Shown: positions 47,844 to 59,078 of the stretch, piece after piece | How positions within the stretch are numbered: position 1 is the first letter of the stretch | Layout of the letters: each line of letters begins with the position of its first letter | From: Entoloma clypeatum | Taxonomy: Eukaryota; Basidiomycota; Agaricomycetes; Agaricales; Entolomataceae | DNA: 64,000 bases | Reading direction: 5' to 3' | NCBI GenBank assembly: GCA_963565915.1 | Contig: OY751492.1 | Location: 3,596,001 to 3,660,000 of the forward strand | Notes under the pieces: model-generated | What the model saw: only the letters and a program-made list of their open reading frames with translations | What the model was told of the DNA's origin: nothing | Database searches by the model: none | Program-made: the position numbers and the translations under genes

Positions 47844-48239
47844 GGCTCAGGGCTGCGCGACTTTGTCGTGGCGGGATATCGATGCTTTTTCTTTCCGCCT
47901 TCTTCACTCAGATGCTGTTCATGCTGGTTTCGTTGCTTTCTGCTTGTTTGCCGACACATGTTTTCCCTCTCGCTCGCTGCCTTCCTCCGCTCTTTCCAAT
48001 ATATGGCCCACTACGATTCAAGTTTGCACTTTCGTCACCTTTACTTTGCATCTTCAAGTTCTCGTCTCCTTTGTCATTGATTAGCCTCACGGCATTCAAT
48101 CCACCGAAGAAAGGATGCCCTATATGAACTGGTCATTTGACATGGATGAAGCTAAGAAAGAAGTCGGACATGGTCGGGACTTATATAGCCACTCCCAGCC
48201 GTCTTGGCGGGACCGTCCTGTCCACCCACCACCAAAGAT
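47844..48239. other. Spacer between SET copies 2 and 3
   Basis: It contains a T- and C-rich stretch and the promoter of copy 3. Nothing else was seen. Confidence 0.4.
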
Positions 48240-49564
48240 ATGTTCATGTTAATTCGCATCGCACTCCTTTCCCTCTTCTTTCTCCTTCAAATCGGCTGGA
48301 GGTTCATTTACAACGTCTATGCATCCGGGAAATCTCTCGTGGAAGGCACTTTACAGGCGTTTGCGCAAGGTATGTTAGCATATACGGCACTTGCCTCCAT
48401 AGTTTTCATCCAGCACCACCCCTAGCCTGGGGATTAAAACCCTACAGATCAATTGTTGCTCAGTACATGGGTATGCCTTCTCGTGGACCTTACCGATTGA
48501 TGGACGGCGGTGAGATGTGTGGATGTCTGTTCATGGGCGATCAAGCGATCAATACATTCCTCTCCATTCCACACTTCCCCAGTCCAATGCTTCTTCCTGC
48601 TCAGCCTCTGCACTCTATCCAAATGACACCTGATAGAGGCTTTGGTATATTCGCGACGCGCAGTCTCAAAGCAAGCAACCTCATTCTGGCTGAACGACCA
48701 CTCCTAATGGGTCCCTCTCGGCACCAAGGTGACCTGGGAGGCTATTATGCCGGCAATAGCGGGAAAGAATGGGAAGACATCATGCGACTCCTCTTCGACA
48801 GGATGAGTCCCAAGAACCAAGTGGCGTTCGCCAAGCTGGACAGCAAGACACATGAGGGATATGGTCCGATTACTAGGCTCATGGCAAGCAACGGATTTGG
48901 GCTCCTCCTTCCTGAAGGCGATTCGAATATGCAGTATATATGCGTCTTCGAACAGTTGAGTCGAGTTAATCACAGGTGAATACTTCCCGTCCACCCTAGT
49001 ACGCATATATCCGGCTGATCGTCCGTGTTCAGCTGCTCTCCAAACGCACATTTAGCGTTCGATTACGCGACGTTCTCGGCTAAACTACATGCGCTTCGGG
49101 ATATCAACAAAGGGGAAGAGATTACCATAACGTATGTGGAGGACCTTAAGTCCGTCGCCGCGAAGCGCAAGAACATCCTTGAACTTTACGGGTTTGATTG
49201 TAAATGCGCCAGCTGCATTAATCCCGTCTCCGAAGACATCCGGCGCTGCGTCATCCAGAGTGTCAGGGCCATGCAGGCATCCTCGACATCGTTGGATGCG
49301 GCCATCGATGATGACTCGGAGGAGATCTTGCGAAAGAGTCTCAAGTGGATTTCGATTATCGAACGGGAGAGACTACAGGCTCTGCGCGAGTACGAGACCC
49401 ATCTGAGTGCTGCCGCGAAGGCGGCCTTGCGCCTTGGCAAACAAGAGGACCATGCAAAGTATTCGGCGATGGCAGAGGCCTGGCTCCGCGTCGTGTTGGA
49501 TGGTGCTGACGGTGACAACAGACGCCATCTGCAGCAGCCGCTTTTCAGAGTTCACGCTGCATAA
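48240..49564 (+). CDS. Membrane-anchored SET-domain (SMYD-like) protein, copy 3, intact
   Basis: Exon 1 (48240-48369) encodes a hydrophobic signal anchor (IRIALLSLFFLLQIGWRFIY). After a 56-nt intron (48370-48425) the frame continues through FLSIPHFPSPM, DRGFGIFATRSLKASNLILA and the SET core FEQLSRVNH. Joined across an intron, this gives NHSCSPNAHLAF, then DINKGEEITITYVEDL and the post-SET cluster DCKCASCINPVSEDIRR. A helical C terminus follows. The catalytic Asn-His motif and the zinc-binding cysteines are all present. Copy 2 is its nearest relative in the window. The anchor implies a location at an inner membrane and not free in the nucleus, which is unusual for the domain. Confidence 0.82.
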
Positions 49565-51149
49565 ATCGCGTAGCTATCTTTCACCTGCTACGGGTTCTGT
49601 TTCTTATGGGTAGAGATGTCTGTCTTGATGCATTCTTGTTCAGTTTCCCAGTACTCGCGTTCAATGACGAGCGATACGCCCACACATGCTTACGTCACGA
49701 TCACTTTCCTCATTCCCATTGTACTGCCCCTCGTGCAGTTGCCCTTGTCTCTCAGCCTGTCCTCGTTCACATGGCACTTAATTTTAATTAATTGAATTAA
49801 TTTCTTCACGTGCACTCCACCTATAGTTAGCCGTTCACATAGGAGATACTACTTTAGAGCCTGTATTTATACTCATTTGTTTGTGCCATCACTAAATTTG
49901 GGAAGATCTGACGAGCGATTATGATGAACAGAATTCATTACAATTTGATATAATCACCGTGAATTTATACCAGATTGTATACGAGCTCGTGATCACAGAT
50001 AACCTCAGACAAGCGACGCCCAAAATTGACAATCACCATGAAGGTTGCCAACTTATCCTATCATTGGATTGAATTGTCAACTTTCCGTCAGTATTATTAT
50101 TCCTCACAATGGGATCCATGATATTGTATTGAGATTAAAAGGCATTGTGAGGCTGGTCAACTGTTTCAATGGCTCGCACTGTGTATGAAAGCTTGGCAAG
50201 TATTATGCACAATTCTCATTATAGGCCCGGGACAGTGGGACGGTGGAAAAAAGGGGATATTATTATTTGACTATGGATGTCCAGGTTGCAACGCGTGATT
50301 GTGAACGACGAACTATGTAAGTAAATATGCTTTGATGGTTCCTGAGCCCCCAGCCTCGTTTCCAAAATTTCTGTCAAGAGACTCGCTCAACACTGACCTA
50401 TATTTTGAGTGCAATTGCTAGAGCGAGTTGTTAGCGCCCGAAGTTGAGCCTTATGACAGTGGCGAAAATTCTCACCAGAGAAATAAAGCCAAACTCAATA
50501 ATAATCAGTTTCTGACCTCCACTGGCATTCAAAAGTGTGTTCTAGCATGGTTCCTTGACACACTAAGGATAGATGGTGTCAGTCGAAAGATGGCTACTCA
50601 TACATCATAAGCTTACAGGCAAGCTTGCTCCGGGGCTCAACAACAATCTCAGCCTGTAGAGTGAGCAACTCACTGGCACACAACACGAAAGGGTTGCGAT
50701 TCACATTGAGTTGCACTGGACAAGATGGTGGGGATAAAGGAAACAAGGTCATGCGAGATCCATGGCAGCAAACAGGTATTTATGGAAAGTCAAACTAATG
50801 CAGCCTAATGCGGTCGTCACCAAAAGTCCATGTGATCACGAAATTGGACCTCAGGCCAGCCTCCTTCCCATGCCCACTGTCGCAGTTGAGCGGAAATCGT
50901 TATGTTTAATCGTTATGTTTTTCAATGTGATTTATAATGTATTAGTAATCATCTACCAAGAAAAGACGGACAACCTTATTTCCTTCAACCGCTCCAGAGG
51001 GCCTGGCACAAAACATATGCAAACAAGCTCAGCCACCGTGATGATGGGTCACATTGGAGGCTGTTTTGGGACTGCCTGTGCCGTGAGTGACATAAGCTGA
51101 TCCCAGTTGACATTGTGATGTGAGATGTGAAGCACATCGTGCGTGTTTC
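49565..51149. other. AT-rich gene-free region with repeat copy R2
   Basis: Apart from the dispersed repeat at 49888-50179 nothing was recognised. Short open frames (for example 50762-51100) look random. Confidence 0.5.
49888..50179 (-). repeat. Dispersed repeat R, copy 2 (uninterrupted)
   Basis: The reverse complement matches 1128-1418 at about 90 percent by eye. Here the sequence past the point where copy 1 is interrupted is seen (GTGCGAGCC), so this copy shows the undisturbed site. Both ends lack obvious inverted repeats. Confidence 0.85.
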
Positions 51150-51442
51150 TGTTATGATCATATTTTCACTTTTCACTCTATCTTATCTTATCTCAATCTT
51201 ATCTACATCATATCGTACATGAGGACATCTTATCATTATCGCGCAGCATGACACTGCCACAACACAGCCTCATGGAATTTACATATATAAGTAGGGTACT
51301 TTCACTTGTATTCAATAGCTTGTTCTCTTGAGATTCCCGCTGGGTCTCTTGGCAATACAGCGGTCTTCATCCCTCCATGTTCCACATTCTAAGTTCAACC
51401 GTTTGGGCTCGTGACGTCATCTGACTTAGCATTGCCTCAACA
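51150..51442 (+). repeat. Candidate 5' LTR of element A
   Basis: It begins TGTT and ends AACA, and it contains a TATA box (CATATATAAG) in the middle, as in many fungal LTRs. The second LTR and the target duplication are outside the window, so this boundary is tentative. Confidence 0.4.
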
Positions 51443-51985
51443 GAAGAACAAGCTCTTTCTACTCGCCCGCCCAAACACACACTTCCTACTCCATCACCAC
51501 TATCCCCGCCGTTTCGTACTTTTCCGTTAAAAGTCGCACTTCGTTATTACATGTGGACCCTAGCATTAAGGGGGATCTCCCAGACTTCAGGGATAAGAAG
51601 AGAAACACTTGGTGCACCCACCATATCTAGCGTTGCCGTTTGAGACACATAGGGAAATGTTGAGCCCGTCCCGTGTCGAGGTGACCAAAGGCCGATGCAA
51701 CTAACCTTCGGGAAAGCTCCGTACATGTCTAGATTGCAAAAGGTGTTCCAACCCCCGACCCTATTTCAGGATATCAACCAGTCCAGCGCGCGTAGGGGTT
51801 CTGACCGCATGGACTTCATTTTTCCTAGATCTTCCTTTGCTCGGGTAAATCGGCTACCTGGGTAAACAGATCGCTCTTTGGGTTTTTCTTTTAGATTTTT
51901 TCTCGCCTAAGCGTTAAAACAGGGTCGCGCGCCCGACGCAAGGTACTACTGTTCAAAGACAACCACTCCCCCTCATCACACCATC

Positions 51986-52407
51986 ATGGCTGAAGGCACC
52001 AATGCCCAATTCGACGAAGAATTTGAACAACACCACGCACCATCACCCTTACCTCCGTTACCGCTGTTCAATCACCCCCCCCACAAAACAACAACCACGG
52101 AAGGAAATTAGAAGTCGCCGCAGATCCCGGCAAATACAATGGATCCAAAGCAACGTTCACAGTATGGTGGACTAAGATGCTTGCATGGCTCAGGGTCAAC
52201 CGAGAGCTATTCAATGGAGAAGAAGAAGTGTGCATTGCAGTGTGGTCGCGTTTGGACGGTCCCACGGCAGGAGTCTACGGGGAAACCCGTTTGAATCAAT
52301 GTATGGAATCGGAAGACTGGCCAACATACCGAGAGCTAGTTGGCGAAATCACCACTGAGATCGAATGGGCCCGATCCAAAATCGAGAGCTTTAAGCAAGG
52401 TTCAATG
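51986..52407 (+). pseudogene. Gag of element A, 5' part
   Basis: The ATG at 51986 opens a frame that breaks at a run of eight C bases near 52075. After it, in another frame, the capsid-like part follows (EVAADPGKYNGSKATFTVWW, RLDGPTAGVY). It continues at 60975 after the inserted element B. Confidence 0.8.
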
Positions 52408-52954
52408 TGTTACAGCGATAGCCTACAACAATAAGTCCAAGAATCGGATCACGTGGGTTCGAACTGGTTCCACAACAAGTCCCTCAATAGGTCAACTTGG
52501 TCAATCAATGAGTTCCTCAGAAGGACGACTCGGTTCAGATCTGGCAGAGCTAAGTCCTCGCAAGGCACTTAGTTGGAGAGTGTTCGAGAGAATAGACAAG
52601 TAAGCGTTGTTTGCCTAGGTCAAGCTGAGGACCTCTACTCTAAGGTTACAGGTCTTATATACATTATCCTATAGCTATAAATAAGTAGGTGCTGCGCAGG
52701 AGCTAAATAAGCCGTTGGTTAGATAGATGTTTCAAGGGGGCTGTGGCATAGGAGTCAGAGATAAGGCCACGAGGCCGTGAGTCAGAGATAACGAGTGAGA
52801 ATGTATCTAAAGGGGGAATAGTCCGAGTCATTGTGAGTCATAGCGCTGGTAGAGGGGACACGTGTCCCAGGGTCGTCGGAGTAAGTGAAACGGGGTGTGA
52901 TGGGGATCAAGGGTCATGCAAGGTGCATAGAGAAGAGGGTGAAAAAGTGTAACA
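52408..52954 (-). repeat. 3' LTR of element B
   Basis: 547 bp, matching the two parts of the other LTR (542 bp in total). The 5-bp length difference is TAGCG, present here near 52840 and missing in the other. Confidence 0.95.
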
Positions 52955-52967
52955 TTACCCCCCTTCT
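52955..52967 (-). promoter_or_regulatory. Polypurine tract of element B
   Basis: On the minus strand AGAAGGGGGGTAA abuts the start of the 3' LTR (TGTTACAC), the normal place of the plus-strand primer. Confidence 0.8.
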
Positions 52968-52994
52968 ATGCTTGAAGTCACCAGCTTCAATGTT

Positions 52995-53891
52995 TCAAGT
53001 CGCCATGTTATGCACGGCATCGTCGTTGAATTCGTATGGCTCGCCTTCGAGCTCTGCATAGCCGAGGCCGAGACATTCATAGCTGTAATGTCCAGCCGCC
53101 TTTTTCCTGCATTTTCCACATGCGAAAAGTCCGCACTGACACTCGATGTGTCCTCCGGCTCCGCATATACCGCATTTGCATCCTTTGTCAATGTGCGGCC
53201 ATCCTTCAGGACGGCGCCAAGTTTCATGCGGGGAGTGAGCGCGTCCGTGTGCGTCAATTTCATAACCAACACAGTCGGGTTCGTTGGTGAGATTGATGGG
53301 AGTTTGGGATGAGGAACCATGTCCTAAAGGAATAGACATGATGGTGCGTGTGATTTTCCTTCTGGAGTGTTTGACAACTCCATAGGATTTTTTCTTTCCT
53401 TTGACGTCGGTCTTGACATCGGAAAGGCTTTGGTCGCTGGTCAAGGGTGATGTGGATTCGGGAGGGGACGGAGTGGTTCGGATGTCGGGGTTTCTGACAA
53501 CGAGGGGAATTGGATCTGGGACAGGGGTTGGTTCAGGGGTGGTGTCAGAATCGGGGAAGGGAGTGGTCAGGATAAGGTTTTCTACAGGTGGATCGAGGAG
53601 CGTGACGTCGGGGGTGTTTGTGTGGTTATGGAACAGCCTTGCAAACTGTTGGTAGACCCCTCGGTCTACGAGCGTGTCAATGTGCCCCTCAATGAGTCGG
53701 GCGATGTTGGCGGTGGTATCATAGTGGAATTGGCGGAGGGTGATTAGCCCGAACAATGTGTTGACCAAGAATTGGTCGGTTTCATCGTCAATGTGTCGCA
53801 GCACTCTGTCATTGTGCTCGGGGTTGGTCAGGAGTCTAAAGAGGCGGTGTTGGTGAAGTTCTTTGGTGGCGGTATCGAAAATGGTAGTCAT
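52995..53891 (-). CDS. Accessory reading frame of element B with a Cys/His-rich C terminus
   Basis: This intact frame of 298 codons starts 27 nt after the end of pol and lies between pol and the 3' LTR, where retroviruses have env. It has no signal peptide or membrane segment. The N-terminal 100 residues are helical (HIDDETDQFLVNTLFGLITL). A Pro/Thr/Ser-rich spacer and a basic patch (GKKKSYGVVKHSRRK) follow. The C terminus has a cluster of Cys and His residues (CKCGICGAGGHIECQCG, then CGKCRKKAAGHYSYEC) fit for binding two zinc ions, perhaps RING-like or treble-clef. The function is unknown. Confidence 0.75.
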   Translation of the reverse strand: MTTIFDTATKELHQHRLFRLLTNPEHNDRVLRHIDDETDQFLVNTLFGLITLRQFHYDTTANIARLIEGHIDTLVDRGVYQQFARLFHNHTNTPDVTLLDPPVENLILTTPFPDSDTTPEPTPVPDPIPLVVRNPDIRTTPSPPESTSPLTSDQSLSDVKTDVKGKKKSYGVVKHSRRKITRTIMSIPLGHGSSSQTPINLTNEPDCVGYEIDAHGRAHSPHETWRRPEGWPHIDKGCKCGICGAGGHIECQCGLFACGKCRKKAAGHYSYECLGLGYAELEGEPYEFNDDAVHNMAT

Positions 53892-53918
53892 GATGAGAAA
53901 GGATGTGGGTTGTTGGGT

Positions 53919-56900
53919 TCAAAGGTGGTGGGTTTGTTTGTAATATCCCAGCGTTTCTTGGGCTCTTTTTAAGTTGGATTCAGATTCCCACGTGTTATCG
54001 CTTGATGGGTATCCCATCCACTTGACCAAATACTTGTACCCTCTGCCCTGTCGCTTGTGAGTAAGGATTGCTTCTACTTCATACTCGTGTTCTCCTTCGA
54101 TCAGATCAGAAGGTGGGTTGTGGAAGTTCGGTCCGTGTGTGTCATTTTCCCGATAAGGTGTCAACAAGGAGGCGTGGAACACGGGGTGGATTTTCCATTG
54201 TTCTGGAAGCTTCAGCTTGTATGTCAGGGGCCTGAGTACTTCGGAAATGGTGAAGGGTCCTTCTCTTTTAGGTGCCAGTTTTCTGGAAGGGTATCCAATT
54301 CAGAGGTTCTTCCCTTCAAGCCATACTTGTTCTCCTTTCCCAAATGGAGTGAAGCCTTGTGTTGACCTCTCTGCCATCATCTGACAGGCTAATTCGTGTG
54401 CTGCCAGCGGTTCATCTCTTGCTTGTTTTAGTTCTTTGAGCCGTTCCTCCACGCTTGGTACATTTGTCTTTTCAAATGCCAATGGTATGTCTCTTGGTTC
54501 ATATCCCATCATGAGATAGAACGGGGATCGTTTTGTTGTGGAGTGGGTCCTCTGATTGTGACAGAATTCCATTGTTGAGTTGTGATCGTGCCATGTTTCA
54601 GGATTGTTCGAACAGAACATCCGGAAATAGATCTCAAGTTCCTGGTTTGCACGTTCCGTTTCTCCATCAGTTTGAGGGTGATAAGCCGTGCTCATCATCA
54701 ATTTGATCCCTAGGAGTCGCCCTAGCTCTCTGAAGACCTGAGAAGCAAACTGCGGCCCTCTACCAGAAAGAATAGAGTCTGGGAGTCCGAATCTTCGGTA
54801 CACGTGGTCCAAATAGAGTTTGGCGGTAAGGGTCGCATCGGTGGTTTTTGTACAAGGGATGGAAATTACCCCCTTCGTAGAACCATGGTCTACTACGACC
54901 ATGATACTGTCAAATCCGTTGCTTTCAGGCAGGTCCGTGATGAAGTCGATCGTTGTCTGGGAGAATGGTCTAGCATCTTTTTGTGCTTTGATCGGCATTA
55001 ATCCAGGATTTGTAGGGTGTGTGTTGACTTTCATTTGTTGGCATGTTGCACATCCTCCAACATAATTCTTGATAAACACGTACATTCCTGGCCACCAATA
55101 GTTCCGCCTGACCAATTCCAGGGTTTTCAGATGTCCCGGATGTCCACTTGGTAGGGAGTCATGGTATCTTTTCGTTATTTCCCGGCGCAGAGTCTCATCT
55201 GGCGGTACATAACATCTGTCACGGAAGAATAATATTCCGTCTTCTGTTCTCCATTCTGATAAATGGGATTTAATCGGTGGTGTTCCCGATTCTTTTAGAG
55301 CGGTGATGGCTTTTGAGAAGAGCTCATCGTTCTCAGTTGCTTTTAGAATATCTCCTTGTAGCTCAAGGTCCACTGTTTTGACAAAGATGTCATTTGGCAA
55401 GACGATAATGTCTTCGTTATCTGTGTCTTCTTCGGGTATATGGTCCGGTTGCCTTGACAAGGCATCAGACTGGATCATCTTTGATCCTGGGGTGTGTACC
55501 AATTTGAGTTCAAACTCGGAGAGATACAATCTCCACCGTGCTTGTCGTCTGTTCAATTTCTGGGGTTCCCGGTAGTATGTCAGGTTCTTGTGATCTGATA
55601 GAACAACTGTTGGAAATGGTGACCCAAGGAGATAGTGCCTCCAAGTTTCCAGTGATCGGATAATTCCCAAGAGTTCCCGATCATAGATCTCATAGTTCCG
55701 TTCTGCCGCAGAGAACGAGTGCAATATATATCCACAGGGGTGCCAGTCTCCATTCACATCCTGTTGGTGCAGTACTGCTCCTGTCGCCCATTTGGATGCA
55801 TTGGATTCTATGATGAATGGTTTGTCAGTGTTTGGCATTAACAGTACTGGTGATTCCACGAATTTGTCCTTTAGTGTGTCAAATGCCGTCTGGCAGTCTT
55901 CATTCCATTCCCACTCTAGATCCTTTTTGGTTAGATCATTCAGGGGTTTGGCAATGTCCGAGTAGTGTCTGATAAACCTTCGATGGAAGTTTCCAAATCC
56001 AAGGAAGGATCTGACCTGCTTCACAGTCACGGGTTCCGGCCATTTTGCTATCCCCGATAACTTAACGGGGTCCATTGTGATTTCATTTTCTTTGATAATA
56101 AGTCTGAGGTATTCGCACTGTCTGACTCCAAATTCGCATTTCTCCAGGTTGAGATAGAGGTCATTTTCTATCATCTTCCTGAGTACGTGGAGTGTCTGTT
56201 CAGTGTCCGTTTCATCATCGACTGAAAATATGAAGATGTCGTCCAAATAAATGAGCAACCATCCTTCTTCCAGTTCTTCTTTGAAAATTTCATTCATCAT
56301 CGCCTGAAACGTGGGTGGCATGCCTGCCAGCCCAAAGAAGGCAACCAAGGGTTCGTACAACCCTCGATTGGTTTTGAATGCAGCCTTCCATTCATCGCCA
56401 GGTTTGATCCGTATGTTGTTGTATCCCCAATGCATGTCCAGTTTGGTAAAGACCTTTGCTCCTTTTAGTTTGTCCAATAGATCTCCGACCAGGGGCAACG
56501 GGTATGCGTTCTTTACCGTTCCCTCGTTCAATCGCCGATAGTCCTGACAGGGTCTGAGTTTATCTGAGTCCTTTTTTGCCACGAAGAAAAATGGTGATGC
56601 CATTGGTGATTTCGAGGGTCTGATGTACCCCTTTCGAAGGTTCTCATCAAGGAATTCGTCCAATTTAGTTTGTTCTTCCGGTGACAAAGGATAAACCTTG
56701 CAGTCTTTTGGGGTGAAGTCCGGTTTCAAGTCAATTGTGTGGTCCCATGGTTTATGTTCCGGTAACCTCTCTGACGCCATTTTCTCGAACACCTTCTGAT
56801 ACTGATCATATCGTTCCGGTAGTTCTTTCTTCGGCTTGTCCGCATTGTCCATGTTGTGTGAGAGCTTCTGGGAGATTGAGGTTTTGGCTTGGATCCAAAT

Positions 56901-57614
56901 ATCCTCAATGGGTTCGTCTGCTGTGACATATGTCCTGAATAGGTCAAGGTCATCGTCTGATTCTTCATCTATCCTTTTCAAGATAGGTCCATTTGCCGGT
57001 AGAGCCTCCTTTTTTGGTTTAAGGGTCTCTTCATCATCAACTTCTTCTATTGTTGCGAAGATTCTTTGTTTAGGCTCTTCTTTCATCCATGCTGCAATAG
57101 CAATAGGTTTCTTGTCTTTCGACGCCAAGAGCTCGTCAAATTTCTTCCTCATGACCCCTGCTAGGGTTTTCTTGAACCTGATACTTTCAATATCCAAGGT
57201 TCCTCCTTCCCAATCAATCTTTGGGTTGTATTGTTTCAACCATGGTAACCCCAAGATAGCGGTTTCCTTTCCAAGTCCAGTGACCAAGAACCTGACATTG
57301 AGTTCTTTGTTATCGATCCAGATCTTCTTCCATGTACAATGGGTGATCGTTCCTTCCTTGTTCCTGGTTCCATCCACATTGAACACACGAATGGGCTTTA
57401 ATAACGGAATAAGCTCCATCTGGTTTGCTGTGGTGAATTTCTGATCCAAGAAGGTTCCTCCTGCTCCTGAGTCTATCAGGGCATTTGTTTTTAGTCTTTC
57501 ATCGATGCTTTCTCCTTCTCCTGACATTGAAATGGGGATTGAAAAAGATTTCTCATTCATGTCGGCTACAATTACAGGTGATAGGGAGATTGAAAACTGA
57601 GCGGGGGCTGACAT
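53919..57614 (-). pseudogene. Pol of element B (protease, RT, RNase H, integrase, chromodomain), disrupted
   Basis: From the ATG at 57614 an open frame of 1104 codons carries protease (LIDSGAGGTF), RT with YLDDIF, RNase H and integrase with the HHCC zinc motif. An in-frame TGA at 54300-54302 cuts off the end, which is otherwise continuous and holds a chromodomain (YLVKWMGYPSSDNTWE). Further lesions: the first RNase H Asp is Asn (IIESNASKWA) and the second integrase Asp is Gly (ILSGRGPQF). The chromodomain puts this element in the chromovirus clade, whose integration is guided by modified histones. Confidence 0.9.
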
Positions 57615-57628
57615 CGGTACAGGCCGCT

Positions 57629-58518
57629 TTATTGAAAACCCTGTTTCTCCATCTCGGAGATCAAGGCATCTTGTTCTTCATTTGGTAGGTCCTTGAAAAT
57701 GCCTTGGATATGGGCATATGCATCGGAAGCTTTTCTGAACGTGTTGTTCGCAACCGGGGTCTTTCCTCCTTTGTGTGCATCTGCACGATGTCCTGCCTGG
57801 TGGCAGATGAAGCACAACCCTTTCTTGAAGTGGTCGTCTCTTTCTTCGGCGGTCAGCCGGTCAATGTCCATGGTGTTTGGGTCTGGAGCGTAGTGCGCGT
57901 TTCGAGGTGCGGGGTTATAGTTCACTTTGAACTTCTTCTTTCCCCCATTGGGTCTAAGTCTTAGAGCCACTGCCTTGGCCCTCCTCCACTGGTTGTCCAG
58001 TCTGGACGCCGTGGTGTACCATTCATCAATTGTTCCTGGGACCTTATCAAGGCCCAAGATCTTGTCTCAGAGCGCGTGTGGCAACGCCTCCATGAAGTAG
58101 TCTTTGAGAGACCGATCGTCTTTGATCAGACTCTCTTGAACTTCTCAACATATTCATCAGCTGTCATGCCTTCCATTTTCTGTGTTTTCATCATTGTCAA
58201 CGCATCTCCTTCCTTGTCAACTGGGGAGAACGACTTCCTCAGTTTTTCGATGAAGTCCGCATATTTCAGGTACACGGATACTCCGGTGGTGGTAATATCT
58301 CTGTGCCAGGACTCTTTCCAAGGTCCGGCCATTCCTCCTTTCATGTATGAAACAGTGAAAAGGATCTTTTTCTTGTCAGAGTTGTAAACATCATCGTTCA
58401 TCTCCAGGTACAGGTTCGCGTTGAACAAAAATTCAGACAGTTTCCTTCTGTCTCCATTGAAGATCACCGGCGGGCTGATCTTTATTTCTTTCTCTGGGGT
58501 CCTTACTTGAGAAGTCAT
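57629..58518 (-). pseudogene. Gag of element B, frameshifted
   Basis: Two frames form one Gag. The capsid-like part (ISPPVIFNGDRRKLSEFLFN) is open from 58518 to about 58140. A one-base shift follows and a TGA stands near 58070. The second part ends at 57629 and has a zinc-knuckle-like CFICHQAGHRADAH in which the last cysteine is histidine. A Pro-rich open stretch continues upstream of 58518 without an ATG, so the true start may lie earlier. Confidence 0.8.
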
Positions 58519-58812
58519 TTCTACAAGTGGTGTCTTTGGGGTGTCTGGGGTCGGTCTGGGTGCAGCAACAGCAACAGCTGGCGGCGGTGGGTTTTGTCTC
58601 GGAGAGAGGTAAGAGGGTGATGTGGGGTTGACTGGTACGAAAGAGGAGGTTACTCTTCTGTACGGTGTCGGCGGTGGTCGTTGGGTGATAGGTGTGTCAA
58701 TGAACTCCTGTTCGTCTTCTGAGTCAGACGGGACTCCAAAGGTGGATCGTCGGGGAGGAATCTTTGTGTCTAAAACCGCGGTGGGTTGACAACGTTGATC
58801 AGCTTGACCTTT

Positions 58813-58838
58813 TGTTACGGCAATAGCCTACAACAATA
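58813..58838 (-). repeat. 5' LTR of element B, first fragment
   Basis: It begins TGTTACGGCAATAGCC, matching 52408 onward, and is broken off at the TA target of the Tc1 element. Confidence 0.95.
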
Positions 58839-58864
58839 CAGTGCCTCACAAAACTGATTCAATG
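58839..58864 (+). repeat. Left terminal inverted repeat of the Tc1 element
   Basis: 26 bp exact inverted match to 60431-60456. Confidence 0.95.
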
Positions 58865-59029
58865 TTTGCTACTTTGTGAATACCTTCAAAATAACTTTGC
58901 AAATAATGCCAATCAAAAGAAGGTATTGGTACCTGGTTAAAAGCCCTGCTTCAGGATTCTCGGAATCTGCAATAATTATGTAATTCTCATACAAACTGAT
59001 CAATATATGATCAAATTACTCCAGGGACT

Positions 59030-59049
59030 CATTGAATCAGTTTTGTGAG
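59030..59049 (-). repeat. Left internal copy of the TIR core, inverted
   Basis: CATTGAATCAGTTTTGTGAG is the reverse complement of the core at 58845-58864, so the left end can fold back on itself. Confidence 0.95.
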
Positions 59050-59078
59050 TATGTACAATAAATACAGTATTTTATACT

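Noticed and set aside
52070..52085. C8 run in gag of element A as a programmed frameshift site
   Set aside because: The element is dead in many other places, and the capsid part follows a simple one-base indel, so decay is the simpler reading.
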